Assembly (NCBI GenBank): GCA_017569285.1
Contig: CP069419.1
Span: forward strand, 2,356,001-2,420,000
Reading direction: 5' to 3'
Source of the DNA: Clostridiales bacterium
Lineage (GTDB): Bacteria > Bacillota > Clostridia > Christensenellales > Aristaeellaceae
DNA length: 64,000 nt
The notes below the pieces were generated by a model. It was not told the origin of the DNA. It worked only from the letters and a program-made list of their open reading frames with translations, and did no database searches. A program made the translations under genes and the position numbers. Shown in pieces: positions 9,055-18,631 of the stretch. Numbering within the stretch: the first letter of the stretch is position 1; the number at the start of each line of letters is the position of its first letter.

Positions 9055-10035
9055 ATGAAACGGATAATCTCATTGCTGCTGGCGGTTCTGCTGCTTTCGG
9101 CGGTTTTGACTGCCGGCGCGGAAGAAGCCGGGTACGTGAAGGAGGAAAACACCGCACGGGATGCCGTGAGCTATCCGTACCTGATCCGGACGCCGTCGGC
9201 GGTATGGCATATCTCCAAAGCGGATATTGAACTGCTGGGAGAGGATGCTTACTACGAAGGCCTGTACGCGGTCATGGGCCTGGCGGAGGCCGACTTCGCC
9301 GACGCGCGGGCGGCACTGGAAGGATATATTTTCGATGAGATCCCACCGATTGACATCTACACGGATTTCTGCAACAAAGGGGAGCTTTCGTTTATCGCAT
9401 GGGCGTATTACGACGGCAACCGAAATGAAATCCGGCTGTTCAATGGGTGGGAAAAAGCGTGCACCGCGCTGCAGCATGAATATGTGCACTACCTGACCAT
9501 GCACTGTGCGGATCCCGCGACGCCGCCGTATTACTGGGCGGAAAGCGTCGCCGACTATGTCACGCATTACGTGTGCAAAAACCGCCTCGCACGTTCTGTG
9601 AACATGGGCAGGGATTTTACACTCGATCCGCCGGAAATGCGGGAAGCGATATGGGACGAAACGGAGAACTGCGTGGATCCCCGGCGGGCCTACATGGTGT
9701 GGGGCATATTCTATACGCGCGGATACGTTATCGGCGAAAGGTATTTTGACGTCCGGAACCAGTGGATGACGCGGACGGAAGATCTCCAGGGCCGCCTGAC
9801 GCCGGATATGATTTCCTATTATGAGGCTGCGGGAATAATGGCCTACCTCGTGGACACCTATGGGAGAGAGACGGTCTTCGGCAGCTGGACGGCCGACCCG
9901 AAACACCTGGAAACCGTGTTCGGCAAAACATTCCGGGAGCTGTATGCCGATTGGGCAGCCTGGAACGAAGAACAGTGCATACAGGAGGGAATCATCGTCC
10001 CCGACCTTTTCGCACTGGCGGAACAAGCCCAATAA
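9055..10035 (+). CDS. Secreted probable zinc metallopeptidase (HEYVH)
   Basis: 326 residues with a signal peptide (MKRIISLLLAVLLLSAVLTAGAEE without a lipobox). The core is HEYVHYL (H141, E142, H145) followed 18 residues later by WAESVADY with E163. That HExxH plus downstream Glu spacing is of gluzincin type (as in M1/M4-like peptidases); exact family not assigned. Probably cuts proteins or peptides outside the cell. GGAGAAGGAGGACATCAGG precedes the ATG. It ends shortly before a strong terminator and lies 55 nt behind the HECTH gene, so the two may be co-transcribed. Confidence 0.72.
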   Translation: MKRIISLLLAVLLLSAVLTAGAEEAGYVKEENTARDAVSYPYLIRTPSAVWHISKADIELLGEDAYYEGLYAVMGLAEADFADARAALEGYIFDEIPPIDIYTDFCNKGELSFIAWAYYDGNRNEIRLFNGWEKACTALQHEYVHYLTMHCADPATPPYYWAESVADYVTHYVCKNRLARSVNMGRDFTLDPPEMREAIWDETENCVDPRRAYMVWGIFYTRGYVIGERYFDVRNQWMTRTEDLQGRLTPDMISYYEAAGIMAYLVDTYGRETVFGSWTADPKHLETVFGKTFRELYADWAAWNEEQCIQEGIIVPDLFALAEQAQ

Positions 10036-10050
10036 GGAACAGAACCTGAT

Positions 10051-10083
10051 CCGGCCCGGGAGAGATTCCCGGGCCGGTTTCCT
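10051..10083 (+). terminator. Rho-independent terminator
   Basis: A perfect 11-bp GC stem (10051-10061 with 10067-10077) followed by a short T-rich tail, 15 nt after the HEYVH peptidase gene. Confidence 0.75.
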
Positions 10084-10096
10084 TATCCGGTTTGCT

Positions 10097-10125
10097 TTGA
10101 CAGGCGGGCGGCAGAAGGCTATACT
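10097..10125 (+). promoter_or_regulatory. Sigma-A-type promoter for the aldo/keto reductase
   Basis: TTGACA (10097-10102), a 17-nt spacer and TATACT (10120-10125), placed between the upstream terminator and the reductase start at 10160. Confidence 0.8.
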
Positions 10126-10159
10126 TGAAGCAGAAAAACGATCCGGAGGAAAAAACAAT

Positions 10160-11311
10160 ATGCAGTACAGGCGCCTTGGAAAAACCGGCCTGATGGTGAG
10201 TGAAATCGGCTTCGGCGGGGAATGGCTGGAACGGCATGAGGAGAGCGAATCGGTCGCCCTGATGAAGTATGCCCACAGCAAGGGGATCAACATCGTGGAC
10301 TGCTGGATGCCGGACCCGAAATCCCGGGATATCATCGGGCAGGCGATCGCGGAAGACCGGGCCGGGTGGTACGTCCAGGGGCATGTTGGCTCTACCTACC
10401 AGAACGGGCAGTACACCCGCACCCGGGATGTGGAACAGTGCCGGATTGCCTTTGAGGACCTGCTGGCCCGGCTGAAAACGGATTATATCGACCTGGGCAT
10501 GATCCATTATGTGGACCAGGAAAGCGACTGGGAGCTGGTTTCCCGTCCGGGTCTCTACCTGGATTATGTGACGGAGCTGAAAGCGAAGGGAACCATCCGG
10601 CACATCGGCCTGTCCACCCATAACCCGGTGATCGCCCGGAAGGCCGCGGAAAGCGGACTGGTGGAGATGATCCTCTTCAGCGTCAACCCGGCTTTTGACC
10701 TGATGCCGCCGACGGATGACATTGAAGATTACTTCGCCGGACGCTATGCGGACGACCTCAGCGGGGTTGACCCGGTGCGGGTGGAAATGTACAAAGTCTG
10801 CGAGCAGCAGGACGTCGGGATCACCTGCATGAAGCCGTATGCGGGCGGGCGCCTGTTTGACGCGGCGCGGTCGCCCTTCGGCACGGCGCTGACGCCGGTG
10901 CAGTGCATCCACTACGCGCTGACCAAACCGGGCGTCGCTTCTGTCCTGTGCGGATACGATACGCCGGACCAGGTGGACGCCGCTGTAGCCTATGAGACCG
11001 CGGATGACAGCGAAAAGGACTACGCGAGCGTGCTGGCGAACGCCCCGAAGCATACGTTCGCGGGCGGGGAATGCACCTACTGCGGCCACTGCAAGCCCTG
11101 CCCGATGGATATCGACATCGCCATGGTGAACAAGCTGTACGACCTGGCGGTGATGCAGCCGGAGGTGCCGGAATCCCTGAAGCAGCACTACCTTTCCCTG
11201 GAACACCACGCGGGCGAATGCGTCGGCTGCCGCGGCTGTGAGAGCCGCTGCCCCTTCGGCGTGAAGGTGGCAGGCCGGATGGAACGGACGGCGGAACTGT
11301 TCGGGGAATAA
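10160..11311 (+). CDS. Aldo/keto reductase with C-terminal 4Fe-4S domain
   Basis: 383 residues. Residues ~1-280 are an aldo/keto reductase TIM barrel (opening MQYRRLGKTGLMVSEIGFGG; IDLGMIHYVD). The C-terminal ~100 residues carry two ferredoxin-type cysteine clusters, CTYCGHCKPCP and CVGCRGCESRCP, enough for two 4Fe-4S centres. Such fusions are common in anaerobic Clostridia and probably couple NAD(P)H and iron-sulfur electron transfer to reduction of an unknown carbonyl. ATG at 10160 is chosen for GGAGGAAAAAACA upstream; an open extension to 9860 runs through the terminator and promoter and is rejected. Single-gene unit. Confidence 0.9.
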   Translation: MQYRRLGKTGLMVSEIGFGGEWLERHEESESVALMKYAHSKGINIVDCWMPDPKSRDIIGQAIAEDRAGWYVQGHVGSTYQNGQYTRTRDVEQCRIAFEDLLARLKTDYIDLGMIHYVDQESDWELVSRPGLYLDYVTELKAKGTIRHIGLSTHNPVIARKAAESGLVEMILFSVNPAFDLMPPTDDIEDYFAGRYADDLSGVDPVRVEMYKVCEQQDVGITCMKPYAGGRLFDAARSPFGTALTPVQCIHYALTKPGVASVLCGYDTPDQVDAAVAYETADDSEKDYASVLANAPKHTFAGGECTYCGHCKPCPMDIDIAMVNKLYDLAVMQPEVPESLKQHYLSLEHHAGECVGCRGCESRCPFGVKVAGRMERTAELFGE

Positions 11312-11330
11312 TGGCGGAATAATATAACAA

Positions 11331-11358
11331 ACAGGGAGCGGATTGATCCGCTCCCTGT
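11331..11358. terminator. Bidirectional terminator
   Basis: A perfect 12-bp stem (11331-11342 with 11347-11358), loop TTGA, flanked by AA and TT, between the reductase gene and the convergent small secreted-protein gene. Confidence 0.75.
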
Positions 11359-11412
11359 TTGCTCTACCTGCTGTGATTTCCGGACCCAGACCGCCCGATG
11401 ACGGTATGCGGC

Positions 11413-11802
11413 TTATTCCGCTTCCAGGTTCGGGAGAATCCGCAGCAGGGTCCAGTTTGCCATTTCAATGGTGCCTTCATACGGGTTGTATTTCGGGTTT
11501 GCAATCACCAGGATATAGCCGTCCAGCATCCCTTTTTCCTCATCGAAGAAGGCAACGAAGGATTCGGGATCATTGGCTCCTGAGAAAAGGTTGACCGTTC
11601 CGGTTTCATCTGCTGCCAGGGCAACCACGGGATTGAGCACCTGGATGACTTTCAGCAGCAGCATGCAGTCGCCGCATTCTCCCTTGGCATCCATCCATTC
11701 CTGAATGGTGACAAACTTCGGCCCCTCTTCGGCCTGGGCAAAGCATGAAAGGGAAGCAAGGACGAGGACAATGGAAAGTGTCAGTGCGATGGTTTTTTTC
11801 AT
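11413..11802 (-). CDS. Small secreted hypothetical protein with CGDC motif
   Basis: 129 residues with a signal peptide (MKKTIALTLSIVLVLASLSCFAQAEE). The mature part is ~105 residues and contains GECGDCMLLLKV near its start, a CxxC pair that could form a disulfide or bind metal, followed by a beta-rich segment. No family recognised. GAAAGGAGCTGACCCTCA upstream supports the start. Single gene between the aldo/keto reductase and typA. Confidence 0.7.
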   Translation of the reverse strand: MKKTIALTLSIVLVLASLSCFAQAEEGPKFVTIQEWMDAKGECGDCMLLLKVIQVLNPVVALAADETGTVNLFSGANDPESFVAFFDEEKGMLDGYILVIANPKYNPYEGTIEMANWTLLRILPNLEAE

Positions 11803-12007
11803 TGAGGGTCAGCTCCTTTCAGTTATGCTGTTATGATATGAACCATCATAGCAGATATTTATATTTGACGCAATATAAATCTGCGAAGCCCAGTTTCTGA
11901 AACGTTTTCCGAAATGTATATCCGGAACCGGCCCATGGATATACTACTGATGAATCAGAACAGATCATGGCATAGAAAACAGGGAAAAGAGATTCCGGAG
12001 GAACGAA

Positions 12008-12042
12008 AAAAGGGAACCGGCTGATTCAGCCGATTCCCTTTT
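12008..12042 (-). terminator. Rho-independent terminator after typA
   Basis: An imperfect 15-bp inverted repeat with an A-run on the plus strand, giving a U-tract when transcribed from the minus strand, 12 nt beyond the typA stop codon. Confidence 0.8.
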
Positions 12043-12053
12043 GGGCAGGCAGG

Positions 12054-13883
<1,830 letters not shown>

Positions 13884-13889
13884 AAATTG

Positions 13890-14020
13890 ATTTATCTCTC
13901 CTTATAAATCCAGGTTACCTATCAGGGGTTTCGTGCCTGCGGGCACGACCAGGGCTTTCCGATCGCCCTGGACCTTCGGACAATCATTTTTTGATGATTG
14001 AACTCTTTCCCCTTATTGAA
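13890..14020 (-). promoter_or_regulatory. Structured leader between prfC and typA
   Basis: On the minus strand this gap holds three hairpins: one around CAATCAT/ATGATTG, one with arms CCAGGGC/GCCCTGG, and one with arms CGTGCC/GGCACG. None has a following U-tract, so they do not look like simple terminators. They could be a typA leader or RNA-processing sites. Function unknown. Confidence 0.35.
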
Positions 14021-14031
14021 TAATCAGTATT

Positions 14032-15648
14032 TTACCTATCGGAGGTTTCCTTCAGCTCCAGGCCTTCGTTGTTTTCGCAGGCGAGGCGGATGCTCCATTC
14101 GTTTTCAAAGAGCAGCACGTCCCGGCCGTGGCTGTCCTTCGCCCGGCCGGATGTGGAGGTCAGTTTCAGGTCCTCCACGGGCTTGGGCGTCTTCACGACC
14201 CAGCGGACATACCGGAAGGGCATGCCTTCCATGACGATTTCCGTCTGGTACTCCGTTCGCAGCCGGTGCTCGAGCACTTCAAACTGCAGCACACCGACGA
14301 CGCCGACCATGAATTCTTCGCGGCCCGTCTCGGTGCGGATGAAGGTCTGGATGGCGCCTTCCTCCGCCAGCTGGCTGATGCCCTTCTGGAACTGCTTGCG
14401 CTTCATGCTGTCCAGCGGGCGGACGCGGTTGAAGAATTCCGGCGCGAACACCGGGATGTTGGCGTAGTGCAGCTTGGGTCCGGTGGACAGGGTGTCGCCC
14501 AGGCGGTATATCCCGGGGTCGAACAGGCCGATGATGTCGCCTGCCCATGCCTCCTCCACGGCTTCCCGCTCGTCCGCCATAAACTGCTGGGGCTGCTTCA
14601 GGGCCACCGGCTTGCCGGTGCCGCTGTGCCATACTTCCATACCCTTTTCAAAGGCGCCGGACACAATGCGCATGAAGGCAAGGCGGTCGCGGTGCGCCGG
14701 GTTCATGTTGGCCTGGATCTTGAAGATGAAGCCGGAGAAGAAAGGCTCCTCGGGCGTGATCAGGCCCTGGTCGCTTTCCCGGGGCAGGGGCGGCGGCGTG
14801 AAGGAAAGGAAGCGGTCCAGGAACGGCTCGACGCCGAAGTTGGTGACCGCGGAGCCGAAGAACATGGGTGTCAGCTCCCCGGCGCGGACCTTCTCCAGGT
14901 CAAACTCATCGCCGGCTTCGTCCAGCAGCTCGATTTCCTCCTGCAGGCGGTCGCGGTAGTGCTTCTCCAGCACCTTTTCCAGCGCGGGATCATCGATGGC
15001 GATATCGGTCTTTTCGACCATTTTCTTGCCGTGGTCCCCGCCGGTGTACAGTTCCACCATCTTCGTATCCCGGTGGTAGACGCCCTGGAAGTCCCCATCC
15101 ACGCCGATGGGCCAGTTGATGGGGCAGGAACGGATGCCGAGCACCTGCTCCAGCTCCTCCATCAGGGAGAAGGGATCCTTGGCGGCCCGGTCCATCTTGT
15201 TGACAAAGGTAAAAATCGGGATGTTGCGCATACGGCAGACCTTGAACAGCTTGATGGTCTGGGCTTCCACGCCCTTGGCCGCGTCCAGCAGCATGACCGC
15301 CGCGTCCGCCGCGACGAGCACCCGGTAGGTATCCTCGGAGAAGTCCTGGTGGCCGGGGGTATCCAGGATGTTGATCCGGTACCCGTCGTAGATGAACTGC
15401 ATGGCGGAACTCGTGACCGAGATGCCGCGCTGCTTTTCAATCTCCATCCAGTCGGAGGTCGCGTGCTTGTCCGTTTTCCGGGCCTTGACGCTGCCGGCGC
15501 TGCGGATCGCTCCGCCGTACAGGAGCAGCTTTTCGGTCAGGGTGGTTTTACCCGCGTCGGGGTGGGAAATGATCGCAAAGGTGCGGCGTTTTTCCACCTG
15601 CTCATGGAGCATGGCGCGGAATTCGGCTGTATCGTTCGCTGGCAGCAT
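14032..15648 (-). CDS. prfC: Peptide chain release factor 3
   Basis: 538 residues. GTPase that removes RF1/RF2 from ribosomes after termination. Motifs: SHPDAGKTTLTEK (P-loop), QRGISVTSSAM (switch I), DTPGHQDFSEDT (G3), NKMDRAAKDP (G4), followed by the RF3 beta-barrel and C-terminal domains. The ATG at 15648 is chosen because AGGAGG lies 6 nt upstream; a 12-codon extension to 15684 has no such site. It precedes typA on the same strand, so two translational GTPases sit together. Confidence 0.95.
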   Translation of the reverse strand: MLPANDTAEFRAMLHEQVEKRRTFAIISHPDAGKTTLTEKLLLYGGAIRSAGSVKARKTDKHATSDWMEIEKQRGISVTSSAMQFIYDGYRINILDTPGHQDFSEDTYRVLVAADAAVMLLDAAKGVEAQTIKLFKVCRMRNIPIFTFVNKMDRAAKDPFSLMEELEQVLGIRSCPINWPIGVDGDFQGVYHRDTKMVELYTGGDHGKKMVEKTDIAIDDPALEKVLEKHYRDRLQEEIELLDEAGDEFDLEKVRAGELTPMFFGSAVTNFGVEPFLDRFLSFTPPPLPRESDQGLITPEEPFFSGFIFKIQANMNPAHRDRLAFMRIVSGAFEKGMEVWHSGTGKPVALKQPQQFMADEREAVEEAWAGDIIGLFDPGIYRLGDTLSTGPKLHYANIPVFAPEFFNRVRPLDSMKRKQFQKGISQLAEEGAIQTFIRTETGREEFMVGVVGVLQFEVLEHRLRTEYQTEIVMEGMPFRYVRWVVKTPKPVEDLKLTSTSGRAKDSHGRDVLLFENEWSIRLACENNEGLELKETSDR

Positions 15649-15768
15649 ACGGATCCTCCTGAAGTCTTCTGGCGCTTCCGCCACCGGGCGGAAAACACAA
15701 CAGGGTATTTTATATCGCGGGAGCCCGCATTGTCAAGAAAAACAAGCGTTTGGGGACCCAAAAGCACG

Positions 15769-15805
15769 AAAAAAGGGAGGCGGGGAATTCATTTCCCTGC
15801 CTCCC
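15769..15805 (-). terminator. Terminator of the first sigma/anti-sigma operon
   Basis: A 13-bp stem with one G-U pair (arms starting GGGAGGCGGGG at 15775 and ending CTGCCTCCC at 15805) followed on the minus strand by six T. Related GGGAGGCAGG hairpins occur at 22339, 24713 and, in part, 25206. Confidence 0.85.
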
Positions 15806-15830
15806 GGGGTTGTACAGGTATCAGGGGGAC

Positions 15831-17960
15831 TCAGGTATCCAGGAAAGGAAACCGGGCCAGCGGAACCTGGACGATCCATTCCCCTTCAATTGCGGGATCG
15901 GCTTCTGTGACCGTCACTTCCAGCCGGAGATTTTCCAGGGCTTCCGGATCACAGGGGAAAACATACTCCTCGAAGTCCGCAATCCCGTCGCTGTTTGTAT
16001 CCCATGCCATCGGCCGGGTCCAGGCGGGAAGGTCCGCATCGGTGCCGCACTCATTGCAGGACACCTGGACTGTCCTGGATGCGTACTCATCACTCTCACC
16101 GATATATTTCAGCTGCAGATGGAGCATTCCTTCCGCCGTGCCGATCGCGCTCACGCGGATGCCGTCGCCCAGGTGCTCCAGCTCTTCACCGCTTTCCAGG
16201 ATCTTCAGGCCCAGTTTCCGGTAATCCTCGTTGGTGTAATACCGGATATTCCCGCCGAAATTGTTTTTCACCTTGTACTCGAGCAGCACCGGCAGGTCCA
16301 CCAGGTCGGCATGGCCGTCATACTCCCGGAGCAGGTTTTCCAGGTGCCAGGTTTCACTGTGAAGGTTCTGGATGCCGCAGATGGCCAGCCCGATTTCACC
16401 GTTCCGGCTGATTTCGGAGAGGTTATTATATCTGTAATGGACCACACCGGTATACCGGCCGACCGGATCGTCATATGCCAGCTGCGTATAGGCTGCGCGC
16501 ACCGGGAGATCTGAATCGGGAACCGGACGGGCGGACACACTTTCCATGATCCGGGCGCCTTCCAGGTCCTCAACGGAATACACAAACAGGGCTTCCTTTT
16601 CTGTGACTGCGCCGCAGATGATATCCATCCGGATTCCCTGGTCCTCAAAGCTGAGGTCGACCGGGACCAGGCAGTCGTTGAACTGGGGATAGTTTTCCTT
16701 TACATAATCGGGGATATTCTCCTTTTCAATCCTGCGCGAGATTTCCGAATAAGACGCTTCACCCGTCCATATACACGTCAGGGGAATCTCGACTTTCCAG
16801 CCGGCATTCAGCACCTGTGCGGTTTCGGTGAGGTCCACCCGGTATTCCAGGGCCCCGGCCGGCTTGCCGTTGAGGGTGAACACGAATTCCTCAAAATCCG
16901 TATCTCCGTCGCCGTCTGCGTCCCACCGGTAATGCTGGTCATATCCGGGCTGGTTTTCGAGGGATACAGCCACATCCACGAACGGAGCGTATTCCGAGTT
17001 TCCATTGAGCGGAACAGGCGCGGTGTCCACATAGCGGAACTGCACGCGGAACTGTCCGTCTACCACCCCGGCCTGGCTGACCCGGACATGGGTGCCCAGC
17101 GGGACGTCCTGCGGGCTGGAATAATCCATTACCTTAAGGTCCGGCTTTTCGGTGTTTTCAGCGTACCAGTCCGCCTGCTCCGGCATGGCCACGAGGGCAG
17201 GGGATTCACTGCTGTCCGGATTTACCTGCATGACAGCGGTTTTGGATTCGGTCACATCCAGGTACGACATGTTCAGCGGGAAAACAGGACCGTCCAGGCA
17301 GTGTGCCAGGTCCTTATACCGGACGTGGATGCCGTAAGTGCACCGGTTACCGGCTTCATCATATTCGGCCAGGACGTTTTCATAGCTGTCAAAGCTGCCG
17401 ATGTCCGGGTACACCGGATTATAGGTGCGTTCATTGATCCGGCCGCCTTCGAGGTCCTCAACGGAATACACCAGCAGGGCTTCGGTTTCCGTGACTGCGC
17501 CCTGGAGCACATCCAGGCGGATTCCGGATTTTTCATAGCTGAGGTTCACCGGAACCAGGGCGTCCATGAGATCCCGATCCATGGAATCAATCCAGGTGTG
17601 GTAATTCAGGCTTACTTCCGGTTCAGGCTGCACCGCTGTTTCCGGCGTTCCTTCCGGCTGGGCCAGGGGGACAAAACCGGTAGGTTCGGGCTGGACGGCG
17701 GCCAGGTCCCCGGTGGTGCGGACCTGGTCCGGATGGCCGGCCAGGAAGCCGTTTCCGGACAGGACCGGAACGCCAATACCCAGCAGCAGCACCAGCGCCG
17801 CGGCGACCGCGGCGAGCCGGTAGTAAGGCCGGTAGCTGCGGGCAGGCTTTTCATCCAGCTTATGGAGGATCTGCGCCCTTTGGGAGGGCATGGAGCCGAT
17901 TCCGGCACGGTATTGCTCAAAGGTTTCACGGATCAGCTGATCCTGTTTGTTTTCACTCAT
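15831..17960 (-). CDS. Transmembrane anti-sigma factor with large two-repeat external domain
   Basis: 709 residues. Residues 1-~45 are a charged cytoplasmic segment (FEQYRAGIGSMPSQRAQIL) of the kind that binds an ECF sigma factor; ~47-70 are one membrane helix; the rest is external. The external part has two copies of a domain beginning LVPVNLSYEKSGIRLDVLQG and LVPVDLSFEDQGIRMDIICG, each with a VYSVEDLEG strand; they resemble DUF4179-type modules of Clostridial anti-sigma factors (inference). The start overlaps the sigma gene end by 8 nt, implying coupled translation. The N-terminal segment aligns with the protein at 18632-21709. Confidence 0.82.
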   Translation of the reverse strand: MSENKQDQLIRETFEQYRAGIGSMPSQRAQILHKLDEKPARSYRPYYRLAAVAAALVLLLGIGVPVLSGNGFLAGHPDQVRTTGDLAAVQPEPTGFVPLAQPEGTPETAVQPEPEVSLNYHTWIDSMDRDLMDALVPVNLSYEKSGIRLDVLQGAVTETEALLVYSVEDLEGGRINERTYNPVYPDIGSFDSYENVLAEYDEAGNRCTYGIHVRYKDLAHCLDGPVFPLNMSYLDVTESKTAVMQVNPDSSESPALVAMPEQADWYAENTEKPDLKVMDYSSPQDVPLGTHVRVSQAGVVDGQFRVQFRYVDTAPVPLNGNSEYAPFVDVAVSLENQPGYDQHYRWDADGDGDTDFEEFVFTLNGKPAGALEYRVDLTETAQVLNAGWKVEIPLTCIWTGEASYSEISRRIEKENIPDYVKENYPQFNDCLVPVDLSFEDQGIRMDIICGAVTEKEALFVYSVEDLEGARIMESVSARPVPDSDLPVRAAYTQLAYDDPVGRYTGVVHYRYNNLSEISRNGEIGLAICGIQNLHSETWHLENLLREYDGHADLVDLPVLLEYKVKNNFGGNIRYYTNEDYRKLGLKILESGEELEHLGDGIRVSAIGTAEGMLHLQLKYIGESDEYASRTVQVSCNECGTDADLPAWTRPMAWDTNSDGIADFEEYVFPCDPEALENLRLEVTVTEADPAIEGEWIVQVPLARFPFLDT

Positions 17961-18465
17961 GGTTTTTTTCTCCTCCTTCCAGGATATTCCGCATCAGGCT
18001 GTAGGCCTTCCGCATCCGCTTGGAAACCGCCATTGGTGTCAGGCCGAGCAGGCCGGCGATTTCCTCGTTGTTCAGCCCCTGGTCATACTTCAGCAGGATG
18101 ACCTCGCGGCTTTGCAGCGGCAGTTTCAGGATTGCGTCCATCAGGTCAATGTGGGTTTCATCGGGGGGCAGGACGGCGCCAGGCAGTTCCGCGGAGATCT
18201 CCAGGCTCCGGTGCCTGAACCATGCCGCCCGGCGGATATCCTTGCAGGTGTTGATGACGATCCGTGTCAGCCACGTCTTTTCGGAAGACGCCCCGCGGAA
18301 GGTATCAAAGCGGGTATAGGCCTTGAGAAAGCTTTCCTGCAGTGCTTCCTGCGCGAGGTCCATATTGCGCAGGTAGACAAAGCACAGCATCAGCATATCC
18401 TTCTCATACTGGACCACCATCCGGCTGACCTGCTCTGTGCGGGTATCCGTAATCGGTGCTGTCAT
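17953..18465 (-). CDS. ECF-type RNA polymerase sigma factor
   Basis: 170 residues with region 2 (MLMLCFVYLRNMDLAQEALQ, then FRGASSEKTWLTRIVINTCKD) and region 4 (PLQSREVILLKYDQGLNNEE through MAVSKRMRKA), the ECF sigma plan without region 3. It should direct RNA polymerase to stress or envelope promoters and be held inactive by the overlapping anti-sigma gene. ATG at 18465 is preferred because GGAGG lies 5 nt upstream; the TTG at 18477 overlaps it. A sigma-A-type and an ECF-type promoter lie upstream. Confidence 0.9.
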   Translation of the reverse strand: MTAPITDTRTEQVSRMVVQYEKDMLMLCFVYLRNMDLAQEALQESFLKAYTRFDTFRGASSEKTWLTRIVINTCKDIRRAAWFRHRSLEISAELPGAVLPPDETHIDLMDAILKLPLQSREVILLKYDQGLNNEEIAGLLGLTPMAVSKRMRKAYSLMRNILEGGEKNHE

Positions 18466-18505
18466 TGCTGCCTCCAAAGTCCTTTCTCACTCCTTTCACC
18501 CGGAT

Positions 18506-18535
18506 TAGACGCAATCTGGAAGAAGAAGTAAACCG
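18506..18535 (-). promoter_or_regulatory. Putative ECF-type autoregulatory promoter, sigma gene 1
   Basis: On the minus strand, CGGTTTAC (18528-18535), 16 nt, then CGTCTA (18506-18511). The CGTC-type -10 fits ECF promoters, and the same arrangement is found at 22267-22297 and 24645-24674. Assigned by comparison of the three sites only. Confidence 0.55.
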
Positions 18536-18536
18536 A

Positions 18537-18565
18537 ATCATATACGATTTTGAAATTTTATTCAA
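18537..18565 (-). promoter_or_regulatory. Sigma-A-type promoter, sigma gene 1
   Basis: On the minus strand, TTGAAT (18560-18565), 17-nt spacer, TATGAT (18537-18542). Could give basal transcription, with the adjacent ECF-type site giving feedback. Confidence 0.55.
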
Positions 18566-18590
18566 ATTTCCGGTCCCCGGGAACGGAAGG

Positions 18591-18614
18591 CGCCCCGCGG
18601 CGCCGGCCGCGGGG
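18591..18614. terminator. GC hairpin beyond the second anti-sigma gene
   Basis: A 10-bp inverted repeat GCCCCGCGGC/GCCGCGGGGC just downstream of the second anti-sigma gene. The minus-strand tail is not T-rich, so termination is only probable. Confidence 0.4.
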
Positions 18615-18631
18615 CAGGGAAATGGTTTTTT

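Noticed and set aside
14128-16224. Open frame of about 700 codons opposite prfC
   Set aside because: Antisense shadow running across an intergenic region and two unrelated genes; no domain recognised.
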